From Lumbricus rubellus (Eukaryota; Annelida; Clitellata; Crassiclitellata; Lumbricidae), in contig OX243816.1 of NCBI GenBank assembly GCA_945859605.1, forward strand, positions 27,444,424 through 27,508,423: 64,000 nucleotides of DNA. Direction: 5' to 3'. The notes beneath the pieces were generated by a model. The model searched no databases. It was not told where the DNA came from and saw nothing but the letters and a program-made list of their open reading frames with translations. The stretch's first letter is position 1. Each line of letters starts with the position of its first letter. Position numbers and translations under genes: made by a program. Shown piece by piece: positions 1-10,419 of the stretch.

Positions 1-556
1 TGCTGTGGTCCTGCGTTGAAACCAGCTCAATTTATAAAACATCATGGGGGCACGTGCCCTAATGCTCCCTTCGAGTCTTCTAAGGGTAGGCCTGTTTAAA
101 TATAGGCCTACTTATCAATGTTCTGAGAGGGACAACCAACAAAATTATGAAAATTGTTCTTGAAAACATTCACTTTCCAGCCACATTAAGGTTGTCAGCA
201 GCACAATATTCAATGTAAAAATGAACGAAAAATCATTATATTTTGAACCCCATTTTGAGGGAGACCCCATGGTCAAGTTTTATCGGATTTTGGTTACTTT
301 ATTCAGCAGCAAATTCTGAGAAGGAAACCGTTTAGAAAGCTTGTGTTACAATTTTTCCAAGGTCAAACTGCAAATTGCCTGGACTATTAATATATAGCCC
401 CAAACCCCCAACTTTGATGCTCGTGAGTGACCCCTTAATATTACATTTTTGGCAAAATAATTTCACACAAATGCTTTTTAGATCAAAATGAACAAATGTA
501 TCAACATGCCTCAAAAATCCCAAAGAAAAATTTTTTTACATGCGAATTTGGACCAG
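1..556. other. Intergenic stretch, nothing recognised
   Basis: No ORF with recognisable similarity, no RNA gene and no element with clear ends was seen. The sequence is AT-rich and leads into the long tetranucleotide repeat. Confidence 0.5.
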
Positions 557-909
557 TCTAATACATACATACATACATACATACATACATACTACATGCA
601 TGCATGAATACATACATACATACATACATACATACATACATACATACATACATACATACATACATACATACATACATACATAGCTACATGCATAGCTACA
701 TACATAGCTACATACATACATACATACATACATGCATGCATGCATGCATGCATGCATGCATGCATGCATGCATACATACATACATACATACATACATACA
801 TACATACATACATACATACATACATACATACATACATACATACATACATACATACATACATACATACATACATACATACATACATACATACATACATACA
901 TACATACAT
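557..909. repeat. Compound (CATA)n/(CATG)n microsatellite
   Basis: About 350 bp of CATA tetranucleotides interrupted by a CATG block near 732-772 and by a few TAGCTACATGCA variants. Every reading frame is open through it, so the apparent Met-Tyr-Val-Cys and His-Thr-Tyr-Ile ORFs on both strands are artefacts. Confidence 0.97.
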
Positions 910-1110
910 TCTAAAGCGCCACTCGAAAGCCATGCGCTTATCATATAGAGTTATAGACAAACACTCCGTCGTGGATTAAAATTTGCGATGGATCGACCAA
1001 AAATAATCGTTTATGTTTCTTCCGGGTTTCAACCTAACACTTGTGGTTGAACACAATAGAGAATATAACCACTGCTGGTTATGTTTGAAAGAGCGCTATG
1101 CTTATATAGG

Positions 1111-1343
1111 CAAGGGCGGATGCAGAGGAGCCAATCCGACCATGCCTCCCCAATTTAAAAATTGCATGGGACGTGGTCCCCCATTTGGTTTCAAGAACCT
1201 TCAAATAATCAATGCACGACTCGAGAGGTCAAATTCTGAAGAAGTCACGACCAGATGACTAAAAAAGATCATCAGAGTTTTTCCGGCAAAGATCATCGAA
1301 AATTTTGCCCCTACCCCTTCAAAAATTTCTGTATCCGCTCCTG
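1111..1343. mobile_element. Short non-autonomous DNA element, CAGGGGCGGAT-type ends
   Basis: The left end reads CAAGGGCGGATGCAG and the right end, read on the minus strand, is CAGGAGCGGATACAG. TATAGG occurs just outside both ends and may be an eroded target duplication. The end sequence matches the better preserved element at 62163-62730. No coding capacity. Terminal type and flanks fit a hAT-like MITE, but the duplication is imperfect here. Confidence 0.55.
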
Positions 1344-1504
1344 TATAGGCCAATAAGCTGCACGTCTTACTGACTTTGAAGTATCAATTAGCATAGTTTT
1401 GTGGCTCATAATTATGTTGATCGATGCTGTGAATTCTGACAGTATTGCTTGATCATGGGTAGCCTAATAATTAGTTGAGTAGGCCCTATATTTGTTTGCA
1501 TGTG

Positions 1505-1710
1505 CACTTGTTATAGCGCCCCTTCAAGCCCTCTTTCTACTCAGAGGCGCTCTCGAATGCAGAGCGAACACTGCATCGGAGTTTCACGCCGAAGCGCTGA
1601 GCAATTGCGAGTGAAGGACTAGTGCTCATGGTCCCTACGCGGTGGCTTGAGGGTGGATTCGAACCTCGAACCTTCCGGTTCCAAGACTAGTTGCGCAACA
1701 GACAGACGAT
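1505..1710 (-). mobile_element. tRNA-derived SINE, copy 1
   Basis: On the minus strand a tRNA-like head carries the B box GGTTCGAATCC (plus strand 1655-1665). A body follows containing TCCTTCACTCGCAATTGCTC, then a tail with GCGCCTCTGAGTAG and GGGGCGCTATAA. The same head, body and tail order is found at 31880-32095 and 56630-56822, which defines one family. The 5' end is only approximate. Confidence 0.75.
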
Positions 1711-1852
1711 TGATGGCTTGATTGGTTGCTCCTATAGCCTAGGCTACATGTAGCCTACATAATACTGTTGGAGCGAATTTCAACTAATAAGTGCAAAAAT
1801 AATGACAGCTAGGCCTAGTAGGCCTAACTGTGGGAAAACCTGAGCAAATCTA

Positions 1853-2703
1853 CACGGTGTCCCAATTGAACTGATACTCTTTCAGTCTTTCTAAATGAAA
1901 CTCTATAAAATTTCAGAGATTATAAGAGGGATAAATTAATAAATTATCAATGTTTCGTGAAAATTTTATCCAATTCCACTAACAGAGTCCGAAGTTAGGC
2001 TATGCACGTTCAAATTTGGGCAACGAAAATTTTAAGTTTCCAACATGTAAAATATAGGAAATTAGTGTTAGCGCTGTTCCTCAAAGTTGATGTCCAAAAC
2101 GTCCTCCATTGGCTTGAATGCACGCTCTAATGCGCGCTTTTGCCATTCATTGATTGCAGTATCAAAAATCGATTGATCAAAACGATTCCATTCTTCCATA
2201 TTTCGCTGTTTGAAGTGGTCACTGGTCAACGTCACGTATGCGAGTTTCATAGGGCCTAAGGCTGCGATCGATGGGCCATTTTCTGCTAGGAAATTCCTTT
2301 AAACCCCTTTTGCACCGTAGCTTATATGTTTTTCTTCTATAAATGTTTTTAGTAAACTCAATTCATCTTTGCTGAAAACCATTTTTTTATTATTGTCTCC
2401 TGACATGGAAATGACGGAAATATGACGTCATATTTTTAATTTAGAAAGTAAGGCGTAGCTATATAGCCTACAGTTGCAAACAATAATTTCCTTTCTTTTA
2501 CATGTTGGAAACTTAACATTTCCTTTGTCCAAATTTGAGTGTGCATAACTTCGGACTCTGTTCGTAGAATTAGATAATATTTTCGGGAAACATTGATAAT
2601 TTATCCCTCTATCATTCTCTGAAATTTTATTGAATTTCATTTAGAATTGACAAGTATATCGCCAAATCAAAATGGTATCAGTTCAATTGGGACACCGTAC
2701 GTG
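1853..2703 (-). mobile_element. Degenerate mariner/Tc1-like element with about 200-bp terminal inverted repeats
   Basis: The sequence around 1853-2055 (CACGGTGTCCCAATTGAACT onward) is repeated in inverted orientation at about 2495-2703, ending GGGACACCGTACGTG, with TA on both outer sides. Between the arms a minus-strand reading frame (2068-2250) encodes a segment with EEWNRFDQSIFDTAINEWQK and then RALERAF. This resembles the C-terminal end of mariner/IS630-type transposases, where a Trp-Arg-rich helix precedes the end of the protein. Most of the transposase, including any DDE triad, is missing, so the copy cannot be autonomous. Confidence 0.65.
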
Positions 2704-3227
2704 TAGTTTGCCATTCTCCAAGTTGTTAGACTAACACTCCACCAACCTCTCACTCTTTAATTCCTCCTCCGTCCTCCCCCACCATCCTTTAGGGCCTAAA
2801 CGATGCGTCGCTGCAGTGGGAGCCAGTGGAGGTCGTCTCCCGTATACGTACAAGCAGAAACCTCGAGAATACCGGGAGATTCCACCATGCAATTGCAAGC
2901 ACGCATGATGCAAATCGAAGGACCCTAACCAAGGTGTTCAGACGCGAATCAGGCGGACTGTGGGCCAACAAAAAGAGAGGAACTGTGGGCTTAGTTCTAT
3001 TGTTCAATTGACAACAGACTGTTGTTGTTGCTGCTAATGTTGATATACTATTTTTTATTAGACCTAGGCCTACTCACAACTTCACAAGGCAACTTTTCCA
3101 CAATAAACTAATTTGAGTATTTTAAAGTAACGCCACAGTAGGCTAGGCTTATTTGCCTAAAATTCCTAAATAACTAAATAAAATAAAATATTACTCTGGT
3201 ATCGCTCTGCAGCGATTACGTAGGTCT

Positions 3228-3350
3228 ATATTGGGCCGTATGTCGGGCCGCTCTGTCATGCACGCATCTACGGCGGCCATACTGTTTACGATTTACCGAG
3301 ACGTCAGTCACAATGACCAGGCGGAGTTAAAAGTGCAAGTGTCAGCATAA
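3228..3350. repeat. 123-bp direct repeat, left copy (duplicate of 4729-4851)
   Basis: Essentially identical to 4729-4851, with one C/T difference noted. The unit contains the right end of the inverted-repeat element at 4503-4819, its 8-bp target duplication AGGCGGAG, and 24 bp of host flank. It is therefore a later copy of an element-host junction rather than an independent insertion. Confidence 0.85.
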
Positions 3351-3921
3351 TGATCAGAACTCTGAGCCCGATTGAGCCCCAGATGACGCTAAACACTAAA
3401 AGTTAGTGATGTCACTAGTAATGTGTTGAAGCTATCAAAAATATTTAGTCTTTGTGTACATTACGGACGTAACTTCTTGTGGATGGACGATCAGCACATC
3501 AGTCGGCGTCACATGATTGAACCGTTTCTTTCTTTTATCGTAAGCTTTTTGTTTTTGCGTATTTTTGCAATTAACTTAGGCCGTGTAGATTTGTTGTATA
3601 GTTTGTATAGTTTCGCCGATTTGTTTATTGGACATTTCCGTGCGATATTATGCTTCGGTTCAATGTCTTAAAATAACATGAAGCACGGTCTGTTGAGTTT
3701 GTGCCTGTGTGATAACAGCATTGTAAAAGTCATAATAATTATACTAAATAATTTCACACGTAATGATAATGCATAAAATTGGCAAAATTCCCCAGTGCGC
3801 TTTATCAGCTTAAATCTAAAGACAACCAAGTGCATTTAAAAAATGTATGCCTTATTGCGCGCCAGATATTTATAGCCTTGTTCTGGCTCTGACCAGATAT
3901 TTTGTGGATGTTGGTCCATTT

Positions 3922-4229
3922 GGTAAAACTGTATTTTAGCGTATTTTATTCCAAACGCGTAAACTCAAAAGAAATAGCGTATTTAATTAAAACTGATGGA
4001 GAAGTTCAGTGATTTCGGTCTTCCTCCTCCTCCTCATCCTCCTTCTCTTCTTCCTCTTCCTCTTCCTCCTCGGAGGATGAGAAGGAGGAGGAGAAGGAGG
4101 AAGAGGACGAGGAGGAGGAAGAGGAAGAGGACGTGGACGAGGAGGGGAAGGAGGAGGAGAAGGAGGAGGAGAAGAAGAAGAGGTCGTCCTCGTCCTCCTC
4201 CTCTTCCTCCTCTTCTCCTTCCTCCTCCT

Positions 4230-4260
<31 letters not shown>

Positions 4261-4432
4261 TTCTTCCTCCTCGTCCTCGTCCTCGTCTTCCTCTTCTTCC
4301 TCCTCCTCCTCATGAACCGTTACAACGATTTCTATAACATAGTACACAAATACACACGCTAAATAATAAAATACGCTAAAATACATGATATCGATTTTGA
4401 GAGAATAAAATACGCTAAAATACAGTTTTACC
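3922..4432. mobile_element. 511-bp inverted-repeat element with 8-bp target duplication
   Basis: Terminal inverted repeats of about 30 bp begin GGTAAAACTGTATTTTAGCG, and the right end is its complement. The element is flanked on both sides by GTCCATTT (3914-3921 and 4433-4440), an exact 8-bp duplication. The inside is dominated by the strand-switching purine/pyrimidine tract at 4019-4312. No transposase is encoded. The superfamily is left open, since hAT, P and Merlin elements all make duplications of about 8 bp. Confidence 0.85.
4019..4312. repeat. Polypurine/polypyrimidine (GGA/TCC) tract with two strand switches
   Basis: Pyrimidine-rich on the plus strand to about 4072, purine-rich from about 4073 to 4182, then pyrimidine-rich again to 4312. 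The neighbouring blocks are roughly complementary and could fold back. The long Glu/Asp, Ser and Arg ORFs across it on both strands are products of the repeat. Confidence 0.95.
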
Positions 4433-4502
4433 GTCCATTTAACATTTCAACCAGTATGCAAGGAGTAAAAACGTCGAATGCCGTCAACCAGTTAAGGCGG
4501 AG

Positions 4503-4819
4503 GGTTATTGTGACTGACGTCTCGGTAAATCGTAAACAGTATGGCCGCCAACGAATGCAATAAAATTAGAGTGCCGCCTATGGACGATATCGCAACATGC
4601 ATCCAAACATACAAAGCGTGAGGGTCGGTTAGGGCTCAGGTTAGGCGTCGTGAGGGTCGGTTAGGGTTAGTTTTAGGGTTAGTGCAGTCATTCTGATGAA
4701 ATTGAAGCGTGCTTTAATTTTCGCGGAAATATTGGGCCGTATGTCGGGCCGCTCTGTTATGCACGCATCTACGGCGGCCATACTGTTTACGATTTACCGA
4801 GACGTCAGTCACAATGACC
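4503..4819. mobile_element. 317-bp inverted-repeat element (same family as 41805-42122)
   Basis: The left end begins GGTTATTGTGACTGACGTCT and the right end is its near-perfect complement (GGTCATTGTGACTGACGTCT on the minus strand). It is flanked by the exact 8-bp duplication AGGCGGAG (4495-4502 and 4820-4827). The interior, which includes GTGAGGGTCGGTTAGGGCTC and two TTAGGGTTA sites, is very similar to the interior of the element inside the telomere-binding factor gene. The outer 35 bp of the two elements differ. No coding capacity. Confidence 0.9.
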
Positions 4820-4851
4820 AGGCGGAGTTAAAAGTGCAAGTGTCAGCATAA
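4729..4851. repeat. 123-bp direct repeat, right copy
   Basis: Partner of 3228-3350. It spans the right terminus of the 4503-4819 element, its target duplication and 24 bp of flank. Confidence 0.85.
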
Positions 4852-5710
4852 AACTTGTTAGAAATGAATTTTGAAGACGTATATTACTCTTTCAACATTC
4901 TCTAGCTGTTTTAAATAAATTTGTTACTAGTAAATATAAATATATGTAACTGGTTATTGTAAAGTTCCAAAAGGCTTACCATGAAAACAAACAATTTAAC
5001 AAGTCAAAGTTTAAGGTGGCTCAGATAAACAAGATAAGCCAGTTACCTCTACCGTATCTGGCCACCCAGATTCAATAGATAGGTACGGTCTTCAGCAACC
5101 TACCACTTCTGCTAAAGTAAGTTAGTATATGAGTAACTACATACTAATGGACCATTAGCAGACATTATGCAAATGGTTTATTTCTGCTACAATGCAGCAT
5201 TTTATCTTGTTGGTGTAGAGGTAATAAAATGCATGCACGTCATACGAAACGGGTCAACTTTCAGCTCTAATATCTAGCTGCAATTTATACCATTATTGCA
5301 TGCATGTAGAAACAATTAGTGAATAAATATTAGCTTATTTATCACTGTAATTAATGGCTAACTTATTTACATACGACAAAAAGGTGGATACCTAACTTCC
5401 TACTGCTTTAGTAGACCCACCTGTATTCAATCATTCATTCTATGGATTTATATAGCGCCCCCTTATATATGTTGTTAAAAATTTGTGTGTGCATGATATA
5501 CATACAATGTCCAATGTATAAAGCTACGTTTTGGCACAAATGTTGGTTATTGTGGGTGATGTTTAATCTGCTGTTGATGTTGTGTACATGATCATTTCTG
5601 TTTTTGTTGTGTTGAGATTGTGAGAAGTATTTTCTTGTGTGTCTTTGAACAGGATGTTGCAGAGTTTTCTTGTTAGTTTATCGATTGAATCTGTCTCATG
5701 ATTTGTTGGA

Positions 5711-8700
5711 ATGCCGTACGCAATCGATATCATTCGTCAGTTGTCAGTGGCGCTGTTCTTTGCTGCCGGCTTACTGTGGTCAGGTGTTGACATGACTGGA
5801 AATTGCAGCTTGTGCGAGGTGCCGAAGCATAACGGCCACAAAGAAACCCTTGAGATGCTGAAACCACTATGTGGCAAAAGGTAGTTGATTCATGCTACTA
5901 ATGCATTGCTTGTATCCTTGTGTTGTTTTCCTTCATTTCGAAAACACTGTACTGCTATCAGATAGTGATGTAATAACAGAAATTCTTGTTTTGTGTTAAC
6001 TCATTAAGTTCACTAACTGCTAACAAGATGTGTTTACAAGAAAGATATGTTATCTTGAATTCAACCATCCTTGACTGAGCATTGGCTGTGTACAACACTG
6101 CACATGCTTCTGTATATGCCATTCAGTGATTGGTTAAAGAATAGTTTGTCCATTATCTTGATATTGTCAATTCATGTCATCTTAAGGCTTTAGTTGCCAT
6201 TGTGCATTTCCATTCATGAATCAACTGTTAATCCATTGTCATATAGCGCTCGCATGTTTGTAAATGAATGTTTATGGCTGCTTAGATGAGATAACAGTCC
6301 AAACATTTCAACTACATGTAAACTGTGATCAACTGTGTTCTACATTGTTTAAGAAGTTCTGTTACTCTTGCTTGCACTATCCCAAGATAAATTTATGTTT
6401 GAAAATATATTTCGCTTCATATTCAGAGTATATCTGCTTCATGTTTTCCTGGTGCTTAACTAAATACTTAAAGTTGTATTTTTGCTTTGTTGTAATCTAC
6501 AAGTAAATTAAAGTTTCTTGAAGAATACACATAGAATTAGCATTAGACTTAAATAGAGTACAGAACTTAAAAACACAACCATGCTCTTTTTCAATTATTG
6601 GCACTGTAGAAATGTGGCTAGTTTTGAGTCCTAAGTGCACTGTGTACTCGTTTGAAACAGTTTAATTATGTCACTGTGTTATTTATGTAGAATTAGTTTT
6701 TTAAAACCGTGTTTGTGTGTCATTGTCAGAATTTTGTGTATTTTTTAGGTTTTTGACCACAGATGGCAGTGGGGAGTTTCAGTATAACATTGGGATATGT
6801 GTGGGTGGGGAAGCTGGTGAAACAAATGACAACCTGAAGGAAGCAGGGGCCATACAGACGGATCTGAAGGATAAAGACAAGCCTGTAAAGACAAAGATTG
6901 GAGACATTAAAAAGACTGAAGTCATGTCTGGAAGTTAGTACACATTCCTTGCGCGCATTACAAATTTTTATTTTAATAATAATAATGCGTGGTGCTGGTA
7001 CCCTTGAAGCCCTACCGCTCATTTTACCAATGCCATCTGTTGAATTGAACCCTAAGTGAACCTTTTGGAGGTTAGCGCAAAACAATCTTGCATCCATACA
7101 CTTTCTTTGTGCTAGACGGTTACCATTACCCTACACTACCTCCAATTAGCTCTCAGTTCTCCTTGGTATCAAGACTTGCTGTCTGCACAAACTACAAGTG
7201 GTTTGAAACTATCTCGCCAGAGCCATAATAAAGAAGCCTAACTATCAGGATAATTATCACCTCCAATGTGCATAGTTACAGCATATGTCCATTGATTGAA
7301 GAATTCATTTAAAAAATCTTCCTCATAGTGTACCAAGCAATGGCCATATTTATATTACCTTTAACCAGACAACGTATTTCTGTGTTCTACACTAGTACCT
7401 TTTACAAGTAGACATTGCATCTGATCAGTTGATGAGCTACGATTCTTACTGTACCCATTTCGACACAGCATATGTTGGGGTCTCAGTGGTGGTCCAGTTA
7501 AGTTTATTCTGTTACATATATGATGCAGAGCTGTCACTTGATGATGCCGTCCTTGCGAAGTTCAGAAATGCATCTCTTAATTTTATGTCGGTCAAACTAC
7601 GAACCATCTTGTTGAACTTGCATGTCTACTGACGCCTGGCTTTTGGTTTTCTGATCTTTTGAATTATTCTTAATCTTCGATGGATTTTTGATTGCAACTG
7701 AAGTTTGATCAACCGTTAATTGATGTCTTAAGCTGTTTTAAAGTGTCTCTATAGTCGAGGCTTTTTTCTCGTTTCAACAGTGGTTTAATTCTGTTTGTTG
7801 ATTATTCTAATTTATACAGCCAACTGGATTTACCTGGAGTATGAAGGTGGCATTGGCTATGGCACTCACTGTCAGAGTGAAGCCCGGCGAACTGTCATCA
7901 TGATCAATTGTGATCCACGTGAAACAGAGGTATACATGAGAATCATGATGCTGAGTTGTATCGTGTAGTTTCATGTTAGGGTCATGTGCGTTGTTTCATG
8001 TGCGTTGTTTCATGTGCGTTGTTTCATGTGCGTTGTTTCATGTGCGTTGTTTCATGTGCGTTGTTTCATGTGCGTTGTTTCATGTGCGTTGTTTCATGTG
8101 CGTTGTTTCATGTGCGTTGTTTCATGTGCGTTGTTTCATGTGCGTAGTTTCATGTGCGTTGTTTCATGTGTGTGTATTTGCACTGATAAACATAAACACT
8201 TAAATTCACAACCTCTCAAAAGCTAATGGATAGTTTTCAATTTTTTGCTGTGACTTATGCCAGGGTAGTCCATACGTATGTAACGTCTCTTCATAATCTG
8301 TATCCATGGAAGATTCGAAAGTTCATGCAAAAAGTCTTGACAATATGGCAATGTCTACAGCAACATATCTAGAAAAGCTGTTTATAAATATGAGTAACTG
8401 TCTTTGGAAGCAGATGGATGGCACATTTCTGTCATGTTATTGTTGGTATGATCATTGATCATACTTTATTTGTTACTAATATTGGTTATTAATAGTATGT
8501 ATAACATATGAATATCTGTTGTTGTGTTTTGTTGATAGGGTAACTTGCGATGGGTTGAGGAGAACCGCAATAAATCTGGCGACTGTTACTACCTCTTCGA
8601 GCTGGAGCACAGTGGCGCCTGCTCTCATGCTCCAGCCAGTGATGGTGATCTCGGACTCAGTCCTGGTTCCGTTATCTGCATAACGTATGTTCATTTCCTC

Positions 8701-10419
8701 TTTATTAATTGATTTTATGGAGCCAGATAAAATAAAATTACAAATTCATTACCAATTTTATTATTATCTTTTAATCCAAGTAAGAAAAACTGAATAAATG
8801 TAGAGGAAACAAGGGATGAAAATAAGAGCTGTGGTGGCCTGCAAGATTAAAAGTAAGAATTTACATCCATACATTACATGTATTGTCCTTTGATATTCAT
8901 AAATGTTACTTCCTGGCCACTGATAAATATTAATTGCGATATTTACCTTTTTGTATAGTGAATGCATGTTTTTACCGGTCGAATATGATGAATTCATTTT
9001 AGGATTGGTGTTCTGATTGGTGCGTATCTTGTGTTTGGCATACTGTTCATGCGATTCGTCCGAGGGGCGAAGGGCCTCAATCAGATTCCAAATTATGAAT
9101 TCTGGCGAGATTTTGGCAGCCTTCAAGCGGTAAGTCTTACAAGCAACAGCATAGACAGTTGAAAGACTGTTATAATTATGGAGAATCATTTGATGTAAAT
9201 ATTGTATAAGAAATAATATAATAATGTAATAATATAAACATAAGTGAACTAGTGAAGCATTATAAGGTCACTTATTGTGAGCTTATATCAACAGTAGTTT
9301 TAATCTTAGAAGGTAAGGTAAAAATACTTTTAAATGAAGTAGAAATAGTACAACAGCCTTCCAGTTTAAAAGTTTTTAACATTGTTCATTATGAAAATAT
9401 GGCTTCCTTCAACCCTCAGGACATTGCCGGTTAGGACTTGTTGGGATGTGTAACAGAAATTGTGTCATTTAACCATATTTTATATCTGTCTTGGTCACTA
9501 CATAATGTAGTACATATATTTCGATCAAATATTAGATTTCAGACTATCAAAACAGTCTGACATTTCAGTTAGTCGAAAATCAAATCTTTTGGTAGGACAG
9601 TCTATTTAAGTGTGAACATCTGCACATAGAGACAGGAAAGGGTAAATTTGTAGTTATTTAGTAGCAAGGTTTACTTTAATATAAAAATAATCACCACATC
9701 ATTTGGAGTTTAACCATGAAATGACAAGTTTTAATAGATCAAAGTGCTTTCCATGGTATTCAAACTGTGAAGCTGCTGTTGTATGGAACATATTTTGGAT
9801 TTTAATGATTGCCACTAGCTCTTGTCTTACCTGGATTTTTTTATCTCCATCTGTTGTTTTTTCCTGGTTGAATAGTGTGAGCATTTGTCTTGTGTTATTT
9901 ACTGGTTTTCTAAATAAAATGTCCACTGGTGTGATCTGATGCGAAATGCTTGCAAGGGTGGAGGGAGAGGTCCAGAGCGGGTCACTTGCATGTTTTATTT
10001 TGCATTGCGACTGTCTCTATTATGCCGTGAATACCGTGACTGTTAGTTGTCTGTGTCAGCTTAGTTACTTCATATAAACATTGATTGATTTGATTGTTAT
10101 ATGATACTGATTGATTTGATTGATTCTTGTATGATACAGATTGATTTGATTGATTGTTGTATGATACTGATTGATTTGATTGATTGTTGTATTATACTGA
10201 TTGATTTGATTGATTGTTGTATGATACTGATTGATTTGATTGATTGTTGTATGATACTGATTGATTTGATTGATTGTTGTGCAGGATGGTTGCGACCTCA
10301 TCTGTCGCTGTTCTCGTAATCGCTACAAAGAAGCGAAACCATATCACGGCATCGGTGACAACCAGATCGAGAGCGCCAACGACGGTGATGACTTGGATGA
10401 ACATCTTTTGCCAATGTGA
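5711..10419 (+). CDS. M6PR: Cation-dependent mannose-6-phosphate receptor (6 exons)
   Basis: Exons 5711-5880, 6749-6933, 7820-7929, 8539-8684, 9003-9129 and 10285-10419 join in frame to 290 aa (human 277 aa). The protein is a type I membrane receptor that carries mannose-6-phosphate-tagged hydrolases from the trans-Golgi to endosomes. Residues 1-25 form a hydrophobic signal peptide. The lumenal P-type lectin domain follows (about 30-195). All four sugar-binding residues known from bovine CD-MPR can be placed: Gln93 (EAGAIQTDL), Arg141 (SEARRTVIM), Glu163 (WVEENRN) and Tyr173 (GDCYYLFE). Paired cysteines include HCQSE, INCD, GDCYY and GACSH. One membrane segment lies at about 200-220 (VICITIGVLIGAYLVFGILF). 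The tail ends DDLDEHLLPM, the acidic dileucine signal bound by GGA adaptors, as in vertebrates. The ATG chosen is the first one that gives a signal peptide; untranslated upstream exons cannot be excluded. Introns 3 and 5 carry tandem repeats. Confidence 0.96.
7983..8170. repeat. 14-bp tandem repeat in M6PR intron 3
   Basis: About 13 copies of GTTTCATGTGCGTT, with single-base variants near the 3' end. The unit is not a multiple of 3; the open frames across it are artefacts. Confidence 0.95.
10081..10280. repeat. 30-bp tandem repeat ending at the M6PR exon 6 acceptor
   Basis: Six to seven units built from TTGATTTGATTGATTGTTGT plus ATGATACTGA. The last unit runs directly into the acceptor TTGTGCAG of exon 6, so the repeat supplies the polypyrimidine and branch-site region of that intron. 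Confidence 0.95.

Noticed and set aside
536..979. Several ORFs of 60-122 codons on both strands
   Set aside because: They are translations of the CATA/CATG microsatellite, open in all frames because the unit lacks stops.
1640..1710. tRNA gene suggested by GGTTCGAATCC
   Set aside because: The region does not fold into a full cloverleaf, and the same head is followed by the same non-tRNA body at two other places, which marks a SINE.
3987..4386. Acidic, Ser-rich and Arg-rich ORFs of up to 126 codons
   Set aside because: They are low-complexity products of the GGA/TCC tract, on both strands, without homology or splice context.
4620..4690. TTAGGG-rich stretch as an interstitial telomere
   Set aside because: Only isolated TTAGGG units are present and the same stretch recurs inside a second copy of a transposon, so it is element sequence.
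7973..8226. Cys/Phe-rich ORFs in M6PR intron 3
   Set aside because: They are read-through of the GTTTCATGTGCGTT tandem repeat.
8476..8694. 72-codon minus-strand ORF
   Set aside because: It is the antisense shadow of M6PR exon 4.
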